This document shows positions 51,761 through 62,000 of a DNA stretch of 64,000 nucleotides, piece after piece. The stretch is from positions 26,868 through 90,867 of the forward strand of contig JAFRCV010000014.1 of NCBI GenBank assembly GCA_017404205.1, given 5' to 3'. The stretch is from Erysipelotrichaceae bacterium (lineage in GTDB: Bacteria > Bacillota_I > Bacilli_A > Erysipelotrichales > Erysipelotrichaceae). A program made the position numbers and the translations under genes. Every line of letters begins with the position of its first letter. Position 1 is the first letter of the stretch. The notes below the pieces were generated by a model. That model worked only from the letters and a program-made list of their open reading frames with translations. It had not been told where the DNA came from and made no database searches.

Positions 51761-52522
51761 ATGAATAATGAAATAAAAAATAAAAGAACATATGATGATG
51801 AAATTGATTTATTAGATCTATTAAAATACATACTTAAAAGGTGGATAATCGTTGCTTTGTGTACTGTTTTAGGCATGGTTACTTTTGGGTTATACACAAA
51901 ATATATGATTTCACCAGTATATTCTTCTTCTTCGCTAATCTATGTAAGAGGAAGTACATCATCAATTACTACTTTAACTGATATTCAAATTGGTTATTAC
52001 TTGACTGATGATTGTGAAGTAATTTTAAAATCTAGACCAGTACTTGAAAAAGTAATCAAAGATTTAGATTTAGGCATAACTTATCAGCAACTAAGTTCGG
52101 TTATCACTGTTACAAATGATTCAGGAAGAAATGTACTAAGAATTACAGCGAAGTCACATAATCCAAATGTCGCAAGAGATATTGCAAATTTAGTTGTTAA
52201 ATATGGTGTTGATGTTATCAAAGAGATTAACACAAGAGAACCATATATTATTGAAGAAGCAGTAGCTAATCCAAGTAGAGTATCACCATCAATGTCTAGA
52301 AATGTTGTTATAGGCGGCATCGCTGGTTTTGCAATATCTGCAGGTTTCTTTGCCATCTTGTATTTGATTAATGATCGTATCAGTGATGCAGAAACAATTG
52401 AAAATAAAATTGGCATTCCAGTAATTGGTTCAATTCCTGAATCAGCTTCATTATCATATGAAAAGAAAGATACAAGAAAAAAGAAGAAAAGATTTTTTAA
52501 TAAAGATAAGGAGAAAAAATAA
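51761..52522 (+). CDS. Wzz/CpsC-type chain-length determinant and kinase activator
   Basis: 253 residues. Two transmembrane helices flank an extracellular domain: first WIIVALCTVLGMVTFGLYT near residue 31, second VIGGIAGFAISAGFFAILYLI near residue 185. The N-terminal DDEIDLLDLLKYILKRW is the Wzz signature and the proline-rich segment before the second helix is typical (EEAVANPSRVSPSMS). The C-terminus is Lys-rich and cytoplasmic. It activates the BY-kinase and controls chain length. Confidence 0.9.
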   Translation: MNNEIKNKRTYDDEIDLLDLLKYILKRWIIVALCTVLGMVTFGLYTKYMISPVYSSSSLIYVRGSTSSITTLTDIQIGYYLTDDCEVILKSRPVLEKVIKDLDLGITYQQLSSVITVTNDSGRNVLRITAKSHNPNVARDIANLVVKYGVDVIKEINTREPYIIEEAVANPSRVSPSMSRNVVIGGIAGFAISAGFFAILYLINDRISDAETIENKIGIPVIGSIPESASLSYEKKDTRKKKKRFFNKDKEKK

Positions 52523-52524
52523 TT

Positions 52525-53193
52525 ATGGATGAGAATATTCATGAATTGACGATAACTCTTCCTGAGATTGATCGTAATGTTTCCGAAGCTTTAAGATCAA
52601 TTCGTACTTCTTTACTTTATACTGGTGTAACAAAAGTAATAGCTGTTACAAGTTCAATCCCTGATGAAGGTAAGACGGTAGTTTCTGTTCAATTAGCATC
52701 TCAATTTGCATCTTTAGGCAAAAGAGTGTTATTGGTAGACTGTGACTTAAGAAAACCAAAAATAAAGAGAATGTTAGGTGTAAAAGGAAGCGTAACTGGT
52801 TTATCTGAATGCTTAAGTTCACAAGCAGATTTTTCAATTTATTCAACAAATGTAGATCATTTATATGTATTACTAAGTGGTAAAATTCCACCAAACTCTT
52901 CAGAGCTTCTTTCTAATGGAAAATTAGAGAAGATGTTGAAAGTTTTAAAAGAAAGATTTGACTACATTATTATTGATACTCCACCAGCAGTAGGTGCTGT
53001 TGATATTCAAATCATTGGTTCAATGGTTGATGGCATTTTGCTTGTTATTAGAAGCAATTATGTGAAGATGTCTGTTGTTAGGAATGTTGTTAAACAACTT
53101 GAAAGAAACAACATTAGAATTATTGGCGCTATTTTGAATGGTGTTAAGAAGACAGATAAAGATTATTACTACTACTATTATTACGAATATTAA
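52525..53193 (+). CDS. BY-type tyrosine autokinase CpsD/Wze-like
   Basis: 222 residues. N-terminal VSEALRSIRTSLLYTG is typical of CpsD; Walker A is SSIPDEGKTVVSVQLA, Walker A' region LLVDCDLRKPKIKR and Walker B YIIIDTPPAVG. The C-terminus ends in DKDYYYYYYYEY, eight tyrosines that are the autophosphorylation cluster; the gene part encoding it is a run of TAT/TAC codons. Phosphorylation state controls polymer length together with CpsC and CpsB. Start preceded by AAGGAG. Confidence 0.93.
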   Translation: MDENIHELTITLPEIDRNVSEALRSIRTSLLYTGVTKVIAVTSSIPDEGKTVVSVQLASQFASLGKRVLLVDCDLRKPKIKRMLGVKGSVTGLSECLSSQADFSIYSTNVDHLYVLLSGKIPPNSSELLSNGKLEKMLKVLKERFDYIIIDTPPAVGAVDIQIIGSMVDGILLVIRSNYVKMSVVRNVVKQLERNNIRIIGAILNGVKKTDKDYYYYYYYEY

Positions 53194-53195
53194 CT

Positions 53196-54152
53196 ATGAA
53201 TAAAACAATTAATAAAGTTGTAATCGCAATAATGGCCTTGCTTATAGTAGCTGGGCTATTTTTGTTCATTAATGGCAATCCTGAAGAAGTAGTAATAATA
53301 GATAATGATGATAATGATTACCATACGCTTGAATATAATGGTGAAACATACTATTACAACACAGATATTATTTCAATACTGTTGATGGGGATTGATACAA
53401 ATGAAGGCGTTTATGGTCAAAGTGACCATATGTCCTTATTAATAATTGATAGAAGAAGCAAAGAAATAAAGTTACTAGCAATTCCAAGAGAAACAATAAC
53501 CGAAATTGAAATGTATGGTGATGATGGAAGTTACCTAGGCTTATCTGACAACCACTTAGGTCTTGCTTATCCAAATGGCTATAAAGCAGGAAAAGCCGGT
53601 ATTGTCACAATGGAAGCTACTAGCAAACTATTATTAAATATACCAATAATCTATTATGTAGCTACAAATATGAATGTTATGCCAATGCTAGCAGAAATTG
53701 TTGGTGATGTTGATATAGAACTTCCTGATGATTCTTTAGCATATCGAAATCCTGAATGGGTTAAAGGTTATATATTTAATGTAAATAAAGATACAATAGA
53801 AATTTATCTAAGATCAAGAAATATTTATGATGATTTTACAAATAAAAACAGAATGCTTCGTCAAAACTTGTATCTAAATTGGTTTTTTGATAACATTAAT
53901 AGTATCAATGAAGAAGATGAGTCTTTTTTGTTGGCTAAACTAGAAGAGATTCTAGAAAATTGCGAAACTAATCTTTCATGGGATGAAGCAGAAACATTCT
54001 ATGAATTGGCAATGGATTCAATGCGCAGTGATCCGTTCGCTTATTCAATTTCTGGAAGATACGCAATTGGACAATTCTATGAAGACTTCTATCCAAATGA
54101 GGAAGATTTATTATCATTGATAATTAAACTATTTTACGTAAAAGAGATTTAA
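53196..54152 (+). CDS. LytR-CpsA-Psr (LCP) family ligase
   Basis: 318 residues. An N-terminal anchor (VVIAIMALLIVAGLFLFI) is followed by the LCP domain: SILLMGIDTNEG, DHMSLLIIDRRSKEIKLLAIPRETITEI, in which the Arg/Asp set binds the polyprenyl pyrophosphate, and NHLGLAYPNGYKAG. LCP enzymes attach lipid-linked polymers to peptidoglycan on the outside. The Glu in PRETI replaces the usual Asp (PRDT), a small variation. It follows the kinase by 2 bases and probably anchors this capsule. Confidence 0.86.
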   Translation: MNKTINKVVIAIMALLIVAGLFLFINGNPEEVVIIDNDDNDYHTLEYNGETYYYNTDIISILLMGIDTNEGVYGQSDHMSLLIIDRRSKEIKLLAIPRETITEIEMYGDDGSYLGLSDNHLGLAYPNGYKAGKAGIVTMEATSKLLLNIPIIYYVATNMNVMPMLAEIVGDVDIELPDDSLAYRNPEWVKGYIFNVNKDTIEIYLRSRNIYDDFTNKNRMLRQNLYLNWFFDNINSINEEDESFLLAKLEEILENCETNLSWDEAETFYELAMDSMRSDPFAYSISGRYAIGQFYEDFYPNEEDLLSLIIKLFYVKEI

Positions 54153-54166
54153 GAGAGGATTTCAAA

Positions 54167-54712
54167 ATGAGAAAGGTATTAAGTGTTTTACTTTCAGTAT
54201 TGTGCTTAACATTAATTGTCTCAGCTACTATTTCTGCATTACCATCATTTACAGATAATGGTTATCATGTAGTTGCGGGTGATTGTACAAGCGTAGAAAC
54301 AAGCTATGTTCCTACTGGCAATCCTGAAGTTGATGCTATTCTTGCTGATCCAACAGTATCTACATTGAGAACTCTTGTTGACGGAATTCCTAGTGATGCA
54401 GAATACTATATTAATTTGGCTGATGACTTCTTTGAAGTTGATCCAATTAGTGGCTGTACAATTCCAGGACAAGAAACTGGTGCTGTAACTTTTACTGTTG
54501 AACATTCAAAAATTATTCCTGGTTCAAAAGTTGGCGTTGTGCATTATTCAACTGTAAGAAATGTCTTTGAATATGTTGCTGCAGATAGCGTTGATACTAG
54601 CGCTCATGTTGCAACTATCACATTATCAGATGCTTCTCCAGTTATATTTGTTATCGCTAATCCATTTGGCGGAGGAACACCTCAACCAGTTGTAGATACA
54701 GCTACAAAATAG
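54167..54712 (+). CDS. Secreted protein of unknown function ending the capsule operon
   Basis: 181 residues. A signal peptide is evident (MRKVLSVLLSVLCLTLIVS, likely cut after ATISA near residue 24). The mature part is rich in Val, Thr, Asp and Ser, with two cysteines (AGDCTSVETS, ISGCTIPGQ) that may form a disulfide, and ends in a Gly/Pro/Thr tail without membrane anchor or LPxTG. I do not recognise a family. It is the last gene of the long capsule transcript, with GAGAGGA before the ATG and a terminator after it, so a capsule-associated or surface role is inferred. Confidence 0.72.
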   Translation: MRKVLSVLLSVLCLTLIVSATISALPSFTDNGYHVVAGDCTSVETSYVPTGNPEVDAILADPTVSTLRTLVDGIPSDAEYYINLADDFFEVDPISGCTIPGQETGAVTFTVEHSKIIPGSKVGVVHYSTVRNVFEYVAADSVDTSAHVATITLSDASPVIFVIANPFGGGTPQPVVDTATK

Positions 54713-54739
54713 TTGTATAAACAATGAGTCGTTTTAAGA

Positions 54740-54768
54740 AAGGTAAGACTGATCATCTTACCTTTTTT
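54740..54768 (+). terminator. Rho-independent terminator ending the capsule operon
   Basis: AAGGTAAGA (54740-54748) pairs with TCTTACCTT (54756-54764) over a 7-base loop, with a T run after it. Confidence 0.9.
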
Positions 54769-54780
54769 ATTATTTATTAA

Positions 54781-54786
54781 TATAAT
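54781..54786 (+). promoter_or_regulatory. -10 box for the LacI-like regulator gene
   Basis: TATAAT lies 16 bases before the ATG at 54803, leaving a 5' leader of only about 10 bases without a ribosome site. The -35 position falls in the terminator T run and has no good match. Confidence 0.4.
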
Positions 54787-54802
54787 ATTTATATATTTAA
54801 AT

Positions 54803-55921
54803 ATGGCATTATTATTTACATATAAAAAAGGTTGGCAAGAATCAGCAATTGGAAAACTGAAAATAAAAACACTTGTTGAAGAAGCTAAAAAGAAAAATAT
54901 TAATTATGACTTCTTTCTAAATAAAGAAGAATTTGATGATTGTTTAAAGAGATATAAAAATGAAGATAATTGCATTTTAATTTTAACAAATTTAGAAAAT
55001 GAATTTGAATTTGTTTATGAATTATGTGGTGAGAAGATACCGATTATTAATGCGATGCTGCCTAATAATCAATTCTTAAATAAAGTTAGCAGTGTATACG
55101 AAAACGATGAAGAGGCCATTATTAATTCTTTAGAAGTGGTTAAAAAGATGGGCTGTAATAGCCTTGTGGCACTTGGACTTCTTTCAAAAGGGAGAAAGGA
55201 TAATTTAAAAATACAATACTATAAAAAACATGATTATTCTAAAAACAAAGTAGTATTTGATACTAAAAGTGGGAGAATAATTGAGTCATTAAATAAATTA
55301 TTTAAATATGATAAAAGAGTTGATGCAATTATATGTTCAAATGATTTTCAAGCAATTATTATTAGTAAAATATTTGAATTAATTGATCCGACATGGAACA
55401 AAAAAGTTTTATTAATGTCATGGAGCAATTCTAAACTATCAATGTTGACTTCTCCATCATTAACAACCTACGCAACCAACATTAAAGGCGCAGCTAAAGA
55501 AATAATACATATTTATAATCGAATTATTAAATATAAAAATATTTCGGCTATTCAAACATTTTTGAAAACTGAAATCATAGAAAGAGAATCGACATCGACT
55601 AAGAATCCTATTGGCATAAATTTTAGTGATGTTAAAATGCCGTCTAAGGAAAATATAAGAAAAATCATTAGTAATATGCGAACTATTGAAAAATTGGAAT
55701 TATTATTGATAGAAGCCGATAAGACTGATTATCATATTATTTATGGATTAATGAAAAAACTTCCTAGAACAACAATATGCAATCATGCATACTGTTCATT
55801 AAGTACGATTAAATATCGTATTAATAATTATAAAAAAATTATAAATTGTGACAGCATTGATGAATTGAGTGAAGTTTTTAATAATTTTATAGACCCTAAT
55901 AAACTAATAGATTTTTTATAG
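54803..55921 (+). CDS. LacI-type sensor regulator with possible C-terminal DNA-binding region
   Basis: 372 residues. The first 270 residues resemble the periplasmic-binding-like sensor of LacI regulators: NCILILTNLENEFEF, KIPIINAMLPNN, CNSLVALGLLSKGRKDN, DAIICSNDFQAIIISKIF and LTTYATNIKGAAKEIIHIYNRII. No helix-turn-helix precedes it. The C-terminal 90 residues (TTICNHAYCSLSTIKYRINNYKKII) look like a helix-turn-helix of the PucR/CdaR type, so the domain order is reversed relative to LacI. It may control the 7-kb surface protein gene just downstream. Family assignment is by recall. Confidence 0.65.
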   Translation: MALLFTYKKGWQESAIGKLKIKTLVEEAKKKNINYDFFLNKEEFDDCLKRYKNEDNCILILTNLENEFEFVYELCGEKIPIINAMLPNNQFLNKVSSVYENDEEAIINSLEVVKKMGCNSLVALGLLSKGRKDNLKIQYYKKHDYSKNKVVFDTKSGRIIESLNKLFKYDKRVDAIICSNDFQAIIISKIFELIDPTWNKKVLLMSWSNSKLSMLTSPSLTTYATNIKGAAKEIIHIYNRIIKYKNISAIQTFLKTEIIERESTSTKNPIGINFSDVKMPSKENIRKIISNMRTIEKLELLLIEADKTDYHIIYGLMKKLPRTTICNHAYCSLSTIKYRINNYKKIINCDSIDELSEVFNNFIDPNKLIDFL

Positions 55922-56006
55922 ACTAAAAAATGAAATAAAAACATTGGAAAATTAGTCCTTTTTATCTTTTTAGATTTTTTAAAATTTAATTAGGAGAGTT
56001 TTTCTT

Positions 56007-59000
56007 ATGAAGAAAATATTTAATTTATTGTTATGCCTTTTTTTGGTCTTAACAAATTTTAATGTTCTTGTTAAGGCTGAGGAAGAAACAATCGTTTATC
56101 TTGATCCTGCTGGTACAAGTGAGCACAGCGAAAATGTATATACAACATTGGCTAGTGCAGTAACCGCTTTACCAGATAGTGGTGGCACAATTGTAGTTTG
56201 TTCTGATGCCAATATTAATACAAGTGCATCTGTTGCATATAAAATGGATGCAAAGCCAATTAGAATCACAGGTGAGAATCCAAATATAAAATTGACTCAA
56301 CTGAGAACTTTCTTTATTAATGATGATTTAACCATTGATAATATTACATGGGTAAATAAGGCAAGTGCAAGCTTTGCATTCTTTTATTGTCAAGGACATG
56401 ATTTAACCGTTGGTGATAATGTTACATGTACACCAAATGGTTCGACATATTTATGTTTGTTTACTGGATCAACTAGCGCAATTAGTAATGGTAATTCGAC
56501 AATAACTGTTAATTCAGGTACATTTAGAAATATCTTTGGTGGAAGTATTCAAACAACTTATTCAGGTACATCAAATATTATTATTAATGGTGGTACAATT
56601 GGAACTAACATTTTCTGTGCTGGTTCAGGTATTTCAAGCAAAAAAGCAAACAGCTCTGGAACAGTTAATATTACTATTAATGGTGGTAGCGTTGCATCTA
56701 TGAAACTTAATTCTGATTATGGAACATTTAATGGAACTGCCAACGTTAATTTAAAAGGCGGTACTGTAAATGCGGTTGTAGATTTAACTCCAGTTGTTGA
56801 TTTGTCGTTAGGTGGTACATTAAATCTTAATACTAATATTATTGCTTCTAATATTATTGGTGGAGGCACATTAAATTTAGGTGATGGCAATACTTTAACA
56901 TCTAATGATTTAAATGGAACATTAAATTTAAGTATCGCTAATCCTGTTAAAGATAATACATATCTTGTTGTTAATAATGTAGAGGCAACAGGTGAAGTTA
57001 ATTATTTACAAACAGCAGACGAAATATTAGTAAAAAATGTAAACAGCAACAATATTAGTTATACAGTTGGCGAAGCTACTGTTCCGATTGTTGTTGATAC
57101 AGTGTATGTAGATTCTACAGGAACTATGGCTAATTCATATTCAACATTTGTGGATGCAGCTGATGCATTGCCTAGTAGTGGTGGAACAATAATCTTAGCT
57201 AGTGATGCAAGTATTGCTACTTCAACAGCACATTATCATATGCCAAATAAACCAATAAGAGTTGTTGGTGAAAATCCAAATATTAAATTAACATTAAATA
57301 GATCTTGGTTTATCAATGCTGAAACAACTATTGAGAATTTGACTTTAGTTAATAATTCAAATGCTAGTTATGCATTTATCTATCTACAAGGAAATGATTT
57401 CACAGTTGGTGAGGACGTTACTTGTGTTGCTAATGGCAGTACATATCTATGTATATTAGCTGGTTCTGCTAGTGTAGCAAATGCAAAAGGAACAATCACA
57501 AATGCTAATGCAACTATCACAATTAATTCTGGTACATTTAGAAGAATCTTTTGTGGTGGTTTGAGTGTTTCATATTCAGGTAACACTACAATAAATTTAA
57601 ATGGTGGAACTATTGCCAGCAATATTTACTTTGCTGGCTCAGGTGCTGCAGGGTCAGTAAATGGAACAGTTAATTTAAATATCAATGGTGCTAATGTTGC
57701 TGATATTTCTAAGAATTCAGCAAGCGGTGTCTTTAATGGTGAATATGATATAGTTTTAAAAGCTGGATCTGTTGGTACATTTAATAATGCTGTTCCTTCA
57801 ACAATTGATTTAAGTGATGGTGGAACTTTAACAATCAACAAATCTATTGAAGTAGAAAGTGTTATTGGTGGTGGCAAGATTGTTCTTGGTGGTGGCGCAA
57901 GCTTAATTACTAATACATTAACTGGTAACATTAATTTAGAAGTAAATGAAGTTAATGATGGTTTAACAGTTTTAACAATTAATGATGAAAATACTAATGG
58001 AGTTGTTAATTACATCGCTAAAACAAGCGAAAGCTTAGAAAGAGTTGTCGAAGATGGAAACATTAAATATATTATGTCTGGTGAAAAAGTTCATGTGAAA
58101 GTAACATATTACAATCCTAATGGACAAGATGAAATTCAACCAAATATTGTAATTTATAAAGGTTATTCAACTGATACTGATAAAGTTAAAATCACTGATT
58201 TAACTGAAGGAATAATTGATGGCTATAAGAATTATATCGAAGTTGATTTAAATCCTGGTCTATACTACTATTTAGTTTATTACAATTCTTCTAATGACTA
58301 TTTAAGAAAATATTTCTATATTAGTGGAAATGAGACTTCAACTGTTGAATTTGATATGCCTTTAGTTCCTACTTTTGTGAATAATTATGAAGAAAGAACA
58401 GTATCATATACAACTGATCAAGTATTAAATAGATTTTGGAATTGGGATAACTTAAATAATGTTGATGATATCGAGCTAGTAACACCTTCTTTCACAATGG
58501 AAAAATATTTAATCAATAATCGTAAATTTACAGAAAATGAAGATTTATGTAACTTTGTTGATTCTTTAGAAAGTCCATATTTACATGTTTATTATCCATT
58601 TGAATTAACACCAATGGGCAATAGAAATCCAGTTTTAGTTTTCACAAAAGATGAAGTAGATGCTAATATTTCACTTGCTGATTTAGCAAATGAAGTAAGA
58701 AGTGTTGGCACAAGAGAAATCTTCATGATTAATGGTGGTCAACATGGTAATGAACCAAGTGGTATGGAAGGTGCATTACAATTCGCTTATGAATTATGTG
58801 GAAATTATGAAGAATTATTAGATCATTTTGGCGCAATTGTTATTTTGCCAAATGTTTCTGCTGATAATATTCAAAGATTTAAGAGAGAATTTGAAAATGG
58901 TTTGAATTCAAATAGAGACTTACTATATTTATCTCGTGAAGGTTCACAACTTACCGCTTACATTTATTCATTATTCATGCCAACAGTATTTGCATCATGT

Positions 59001-62000
59001 CATGAAGATAATGAAAACAATAGGATTGATACAGCAGATAATAATGCAATAGATGATATTCATAATTTAGCATATTGTTGTTTAAGTACACCAAATAGTC
59101 CATTAGTAGATACAAACGGCATGATAAATAACACTTGGGATATCAAGACTTCTGATCAAGCATTGATGCTTCAAAGATTATTAGATAAAGCTAATGCTCA
59201 AGGCTTTAGAGCTGAACATTATCCAGTTCCTTCTTATGCTTCTGTTTCAGAAAGAACATACACTTATGTTCGTGGTGCTTATGCATTCTTAATTGAAGTA
59301 CAAAGAATTTGGTCTGGTAAAGCCAATTATGAATTCTCTACAAAAGAAATGGTTGTTGCTCTTAAGAACTTAGCTGATGAAGTTATTTCAATGGATACAA
59401 ATGATGAAAAGACAATTGCTCAAAAAGTATATGAAGCAAGACAAGCAGCTAAAGTAACTGAATATGATGAAAACAATTATTTTGCTTTAAAAGTTACTGC
59501 AAGTAATGGTGGAACTGACCCATTTGTAAAAGCATATGCTGATGGTACATATGAAAATACAACAAGAGTTTGGAAAGTGTATGACACTATCACAGAATAT
59601 AGAAGCTTACCAGTATCATATGTAATACCTGCTGATTTAAGCCATATCAATGAAATATTACATTTATTAGATATGCATGGTATTTCATATACAAAACTTG
59701 ATAATGGTACAACAAGAGTACTTAAGAGATATTCAATAGCTGATACAACAAACGATGCTAGTAAACCAGTTGTTACAATTGGTGAAAATAGTGAGGTTAC
59801 ATTTGAAAATGGTGCTTATGAAATATCACTTAATACATCAGATTCTTATTTAGTTGCATATTTATTTGAACCAGACTCATATGTAGGCTCAACATTCTAT
59901 TATGCAAGTTTATATAATATGCAATATATTGGTATCAATGATGATTTATATCGTTATGAAACAGACATTATTCCAACTGGCGATCCTGTTGATATAACAT
60001 TCATGGTTGATAATAATGTTTATGAAACATTACAAGATGTTTTATATAATTCATTAATTGATGAACCAGTTAATGCTCCAGAAAAAGAAGGATATGTATT
60101 TACTGGTTGGTATAAAGATGTAAATTGTACAAGTAAATGGAATTTTACAAAAGATAGAGTAACAGAAGATAAGATTTTATATGCTGGCTTTATGCAAGGA
60201 CATAAAGTAACAGTTTTAAATGCTGGTTATGGTACAGCTCATAATGCTACTGAATCAAGTGTATGGGCGAGTACGACAAATGGTGAAGTTCATGAAAATT
60301 ATGTGACAACTGTTGGTGACTTTTCTAATACAAGTGGCGCTGCATTAAGCATCTATACTGATTTATCAGATGTAACAGCTATTAAGTTTAAAGTTGGTAA
60401 CAATGAAGAAGTTGTATTAGATTATGCAGGCAAAACAATGACTCGCTATCTAAAGGCTAACAATACTATTACATCATCTGGCAACACTAATACAGATATA
60501 TTAAAAATTGCAGTTAATGCTTCTACAAGCACACTTACTTCTACACGTTTCTATAACATTACTGATGATATTACAATTACTTTTGTTCATAATACATATA
60601 CTATGAATTATTTAGATGAAAATAATCTAACAAAATCATTTGAATATGATTCATTAGTAAATGGTTATGTTCCAAGTGGCTATAGCTATGAAGTTGCTCA
60701 AACAAGTTTATCATCAAAAACAGCTGGTGAGTATGCAAATATGCATATTGAAGTAGATAATGCAGTAAAAGGCTTATTAGTTTCAAATGGCACAAGTGAA
60801 ATAACCTTCTTAAGTGATGATAGTCATATAGTTGATACAACGTTTGGCAATATTGAAATAACATATAGCAACGGAGCTTATGATGTTTCATTTATTAGTT
60901 TGAATTCTAATGTAACAGTTAGTCCCGTTACAAACGTTACAGGACATCACATTAGTGTAGTTAATGCTGGACAGGCAAATGGTGGTAATGCAATTGAATG
61001 TACTAATTGGGAAACAAAAACAGGTGGAACACTCAATTCAAGTGGCATTTTAACTACATTAGATGATTATTCAATCAATGAAGGATTACCAGTAAGAATT
61101 TATACATCTATTGGTAAATTAAAAGCAATCACTATTACCGAAGATGTATTCTCTCATACATTTAATACTAATAATTTACAAATTGATATAGATCAATATT
61201 TGAATAACAATAAATATCGTATTGTAAGAGAAAAAGATGATACATATTTTGATGTATACTTCTACGAAATTAAAGGAGATATTCAAATAAATATTGAATA
61301 TGATGATGTAATAATTGATTTTGCGGATCCATATTCATCAGCTAAATCTTATAATCGAAATGAATATCCAAATAGTGCTGAAATAAGTGCTTATGATGAT
61401 TCAATTATTGTCAATTCGTTAGATCTTAACAATACAAAAGCCGGTTCAGTTCAAATCGGTATCGTTCCAAATAATGATAAGATGTCTGGAATTATCATTA
61501 CTGATGGTGATAAAGAAGTTGTCTATGAACAAGCAAACAATGGTAGCGGCCCTACCGATTATACATTTGGTAAGATGGTTCTTGCGAAAGCAAGTGGTTA
61601 TTATTTTGTTAGATTCTATTACTTAAATACCGATGTTACAATTAAACCAAAGACCATTGATACAGTTAGCGCTTTCCAAAAAGCAACATTAAATGCCGAC
61701 GGTACAACAAGTTTAAATCTAAGCTTAAAAGTTTCACCAAGTGTTAATGTAAGTGATGCCTTCTTAAGGCTTGATGGTCAAGATATCGCACTTACATCAT
61801 TAAATAAAAATATTGATGGAACAGATAATATTACATATAGTTATAAATTTGACAACATTTCAGCTAAGAACATGGGTGATGAACATACAGTTCAATTCTT
61901 TAAAAATAATGAAGAAACATTCACAAGCGAAAATGTCATTTCAATAAGAAACTATTTAGGACAAATTGCAAATAGCGAATCATATTCAAATGAATTAAAA

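Noticed and set aside
53160..53190. Trinucleotide microsatellite at the end of the kinase gene
   Set aside because: It encodes the expected tyrosine cluster of a BY-kinase and mixes TAT and TAC codons, so it is explained by function.
55921..55985. Terminator after the LacI-like regulator
   Set aside because: GACTAA and TTAGTC can pair across about 25 bases before T runs, but the stem is only 6 bp with a large loop; too weak to call.
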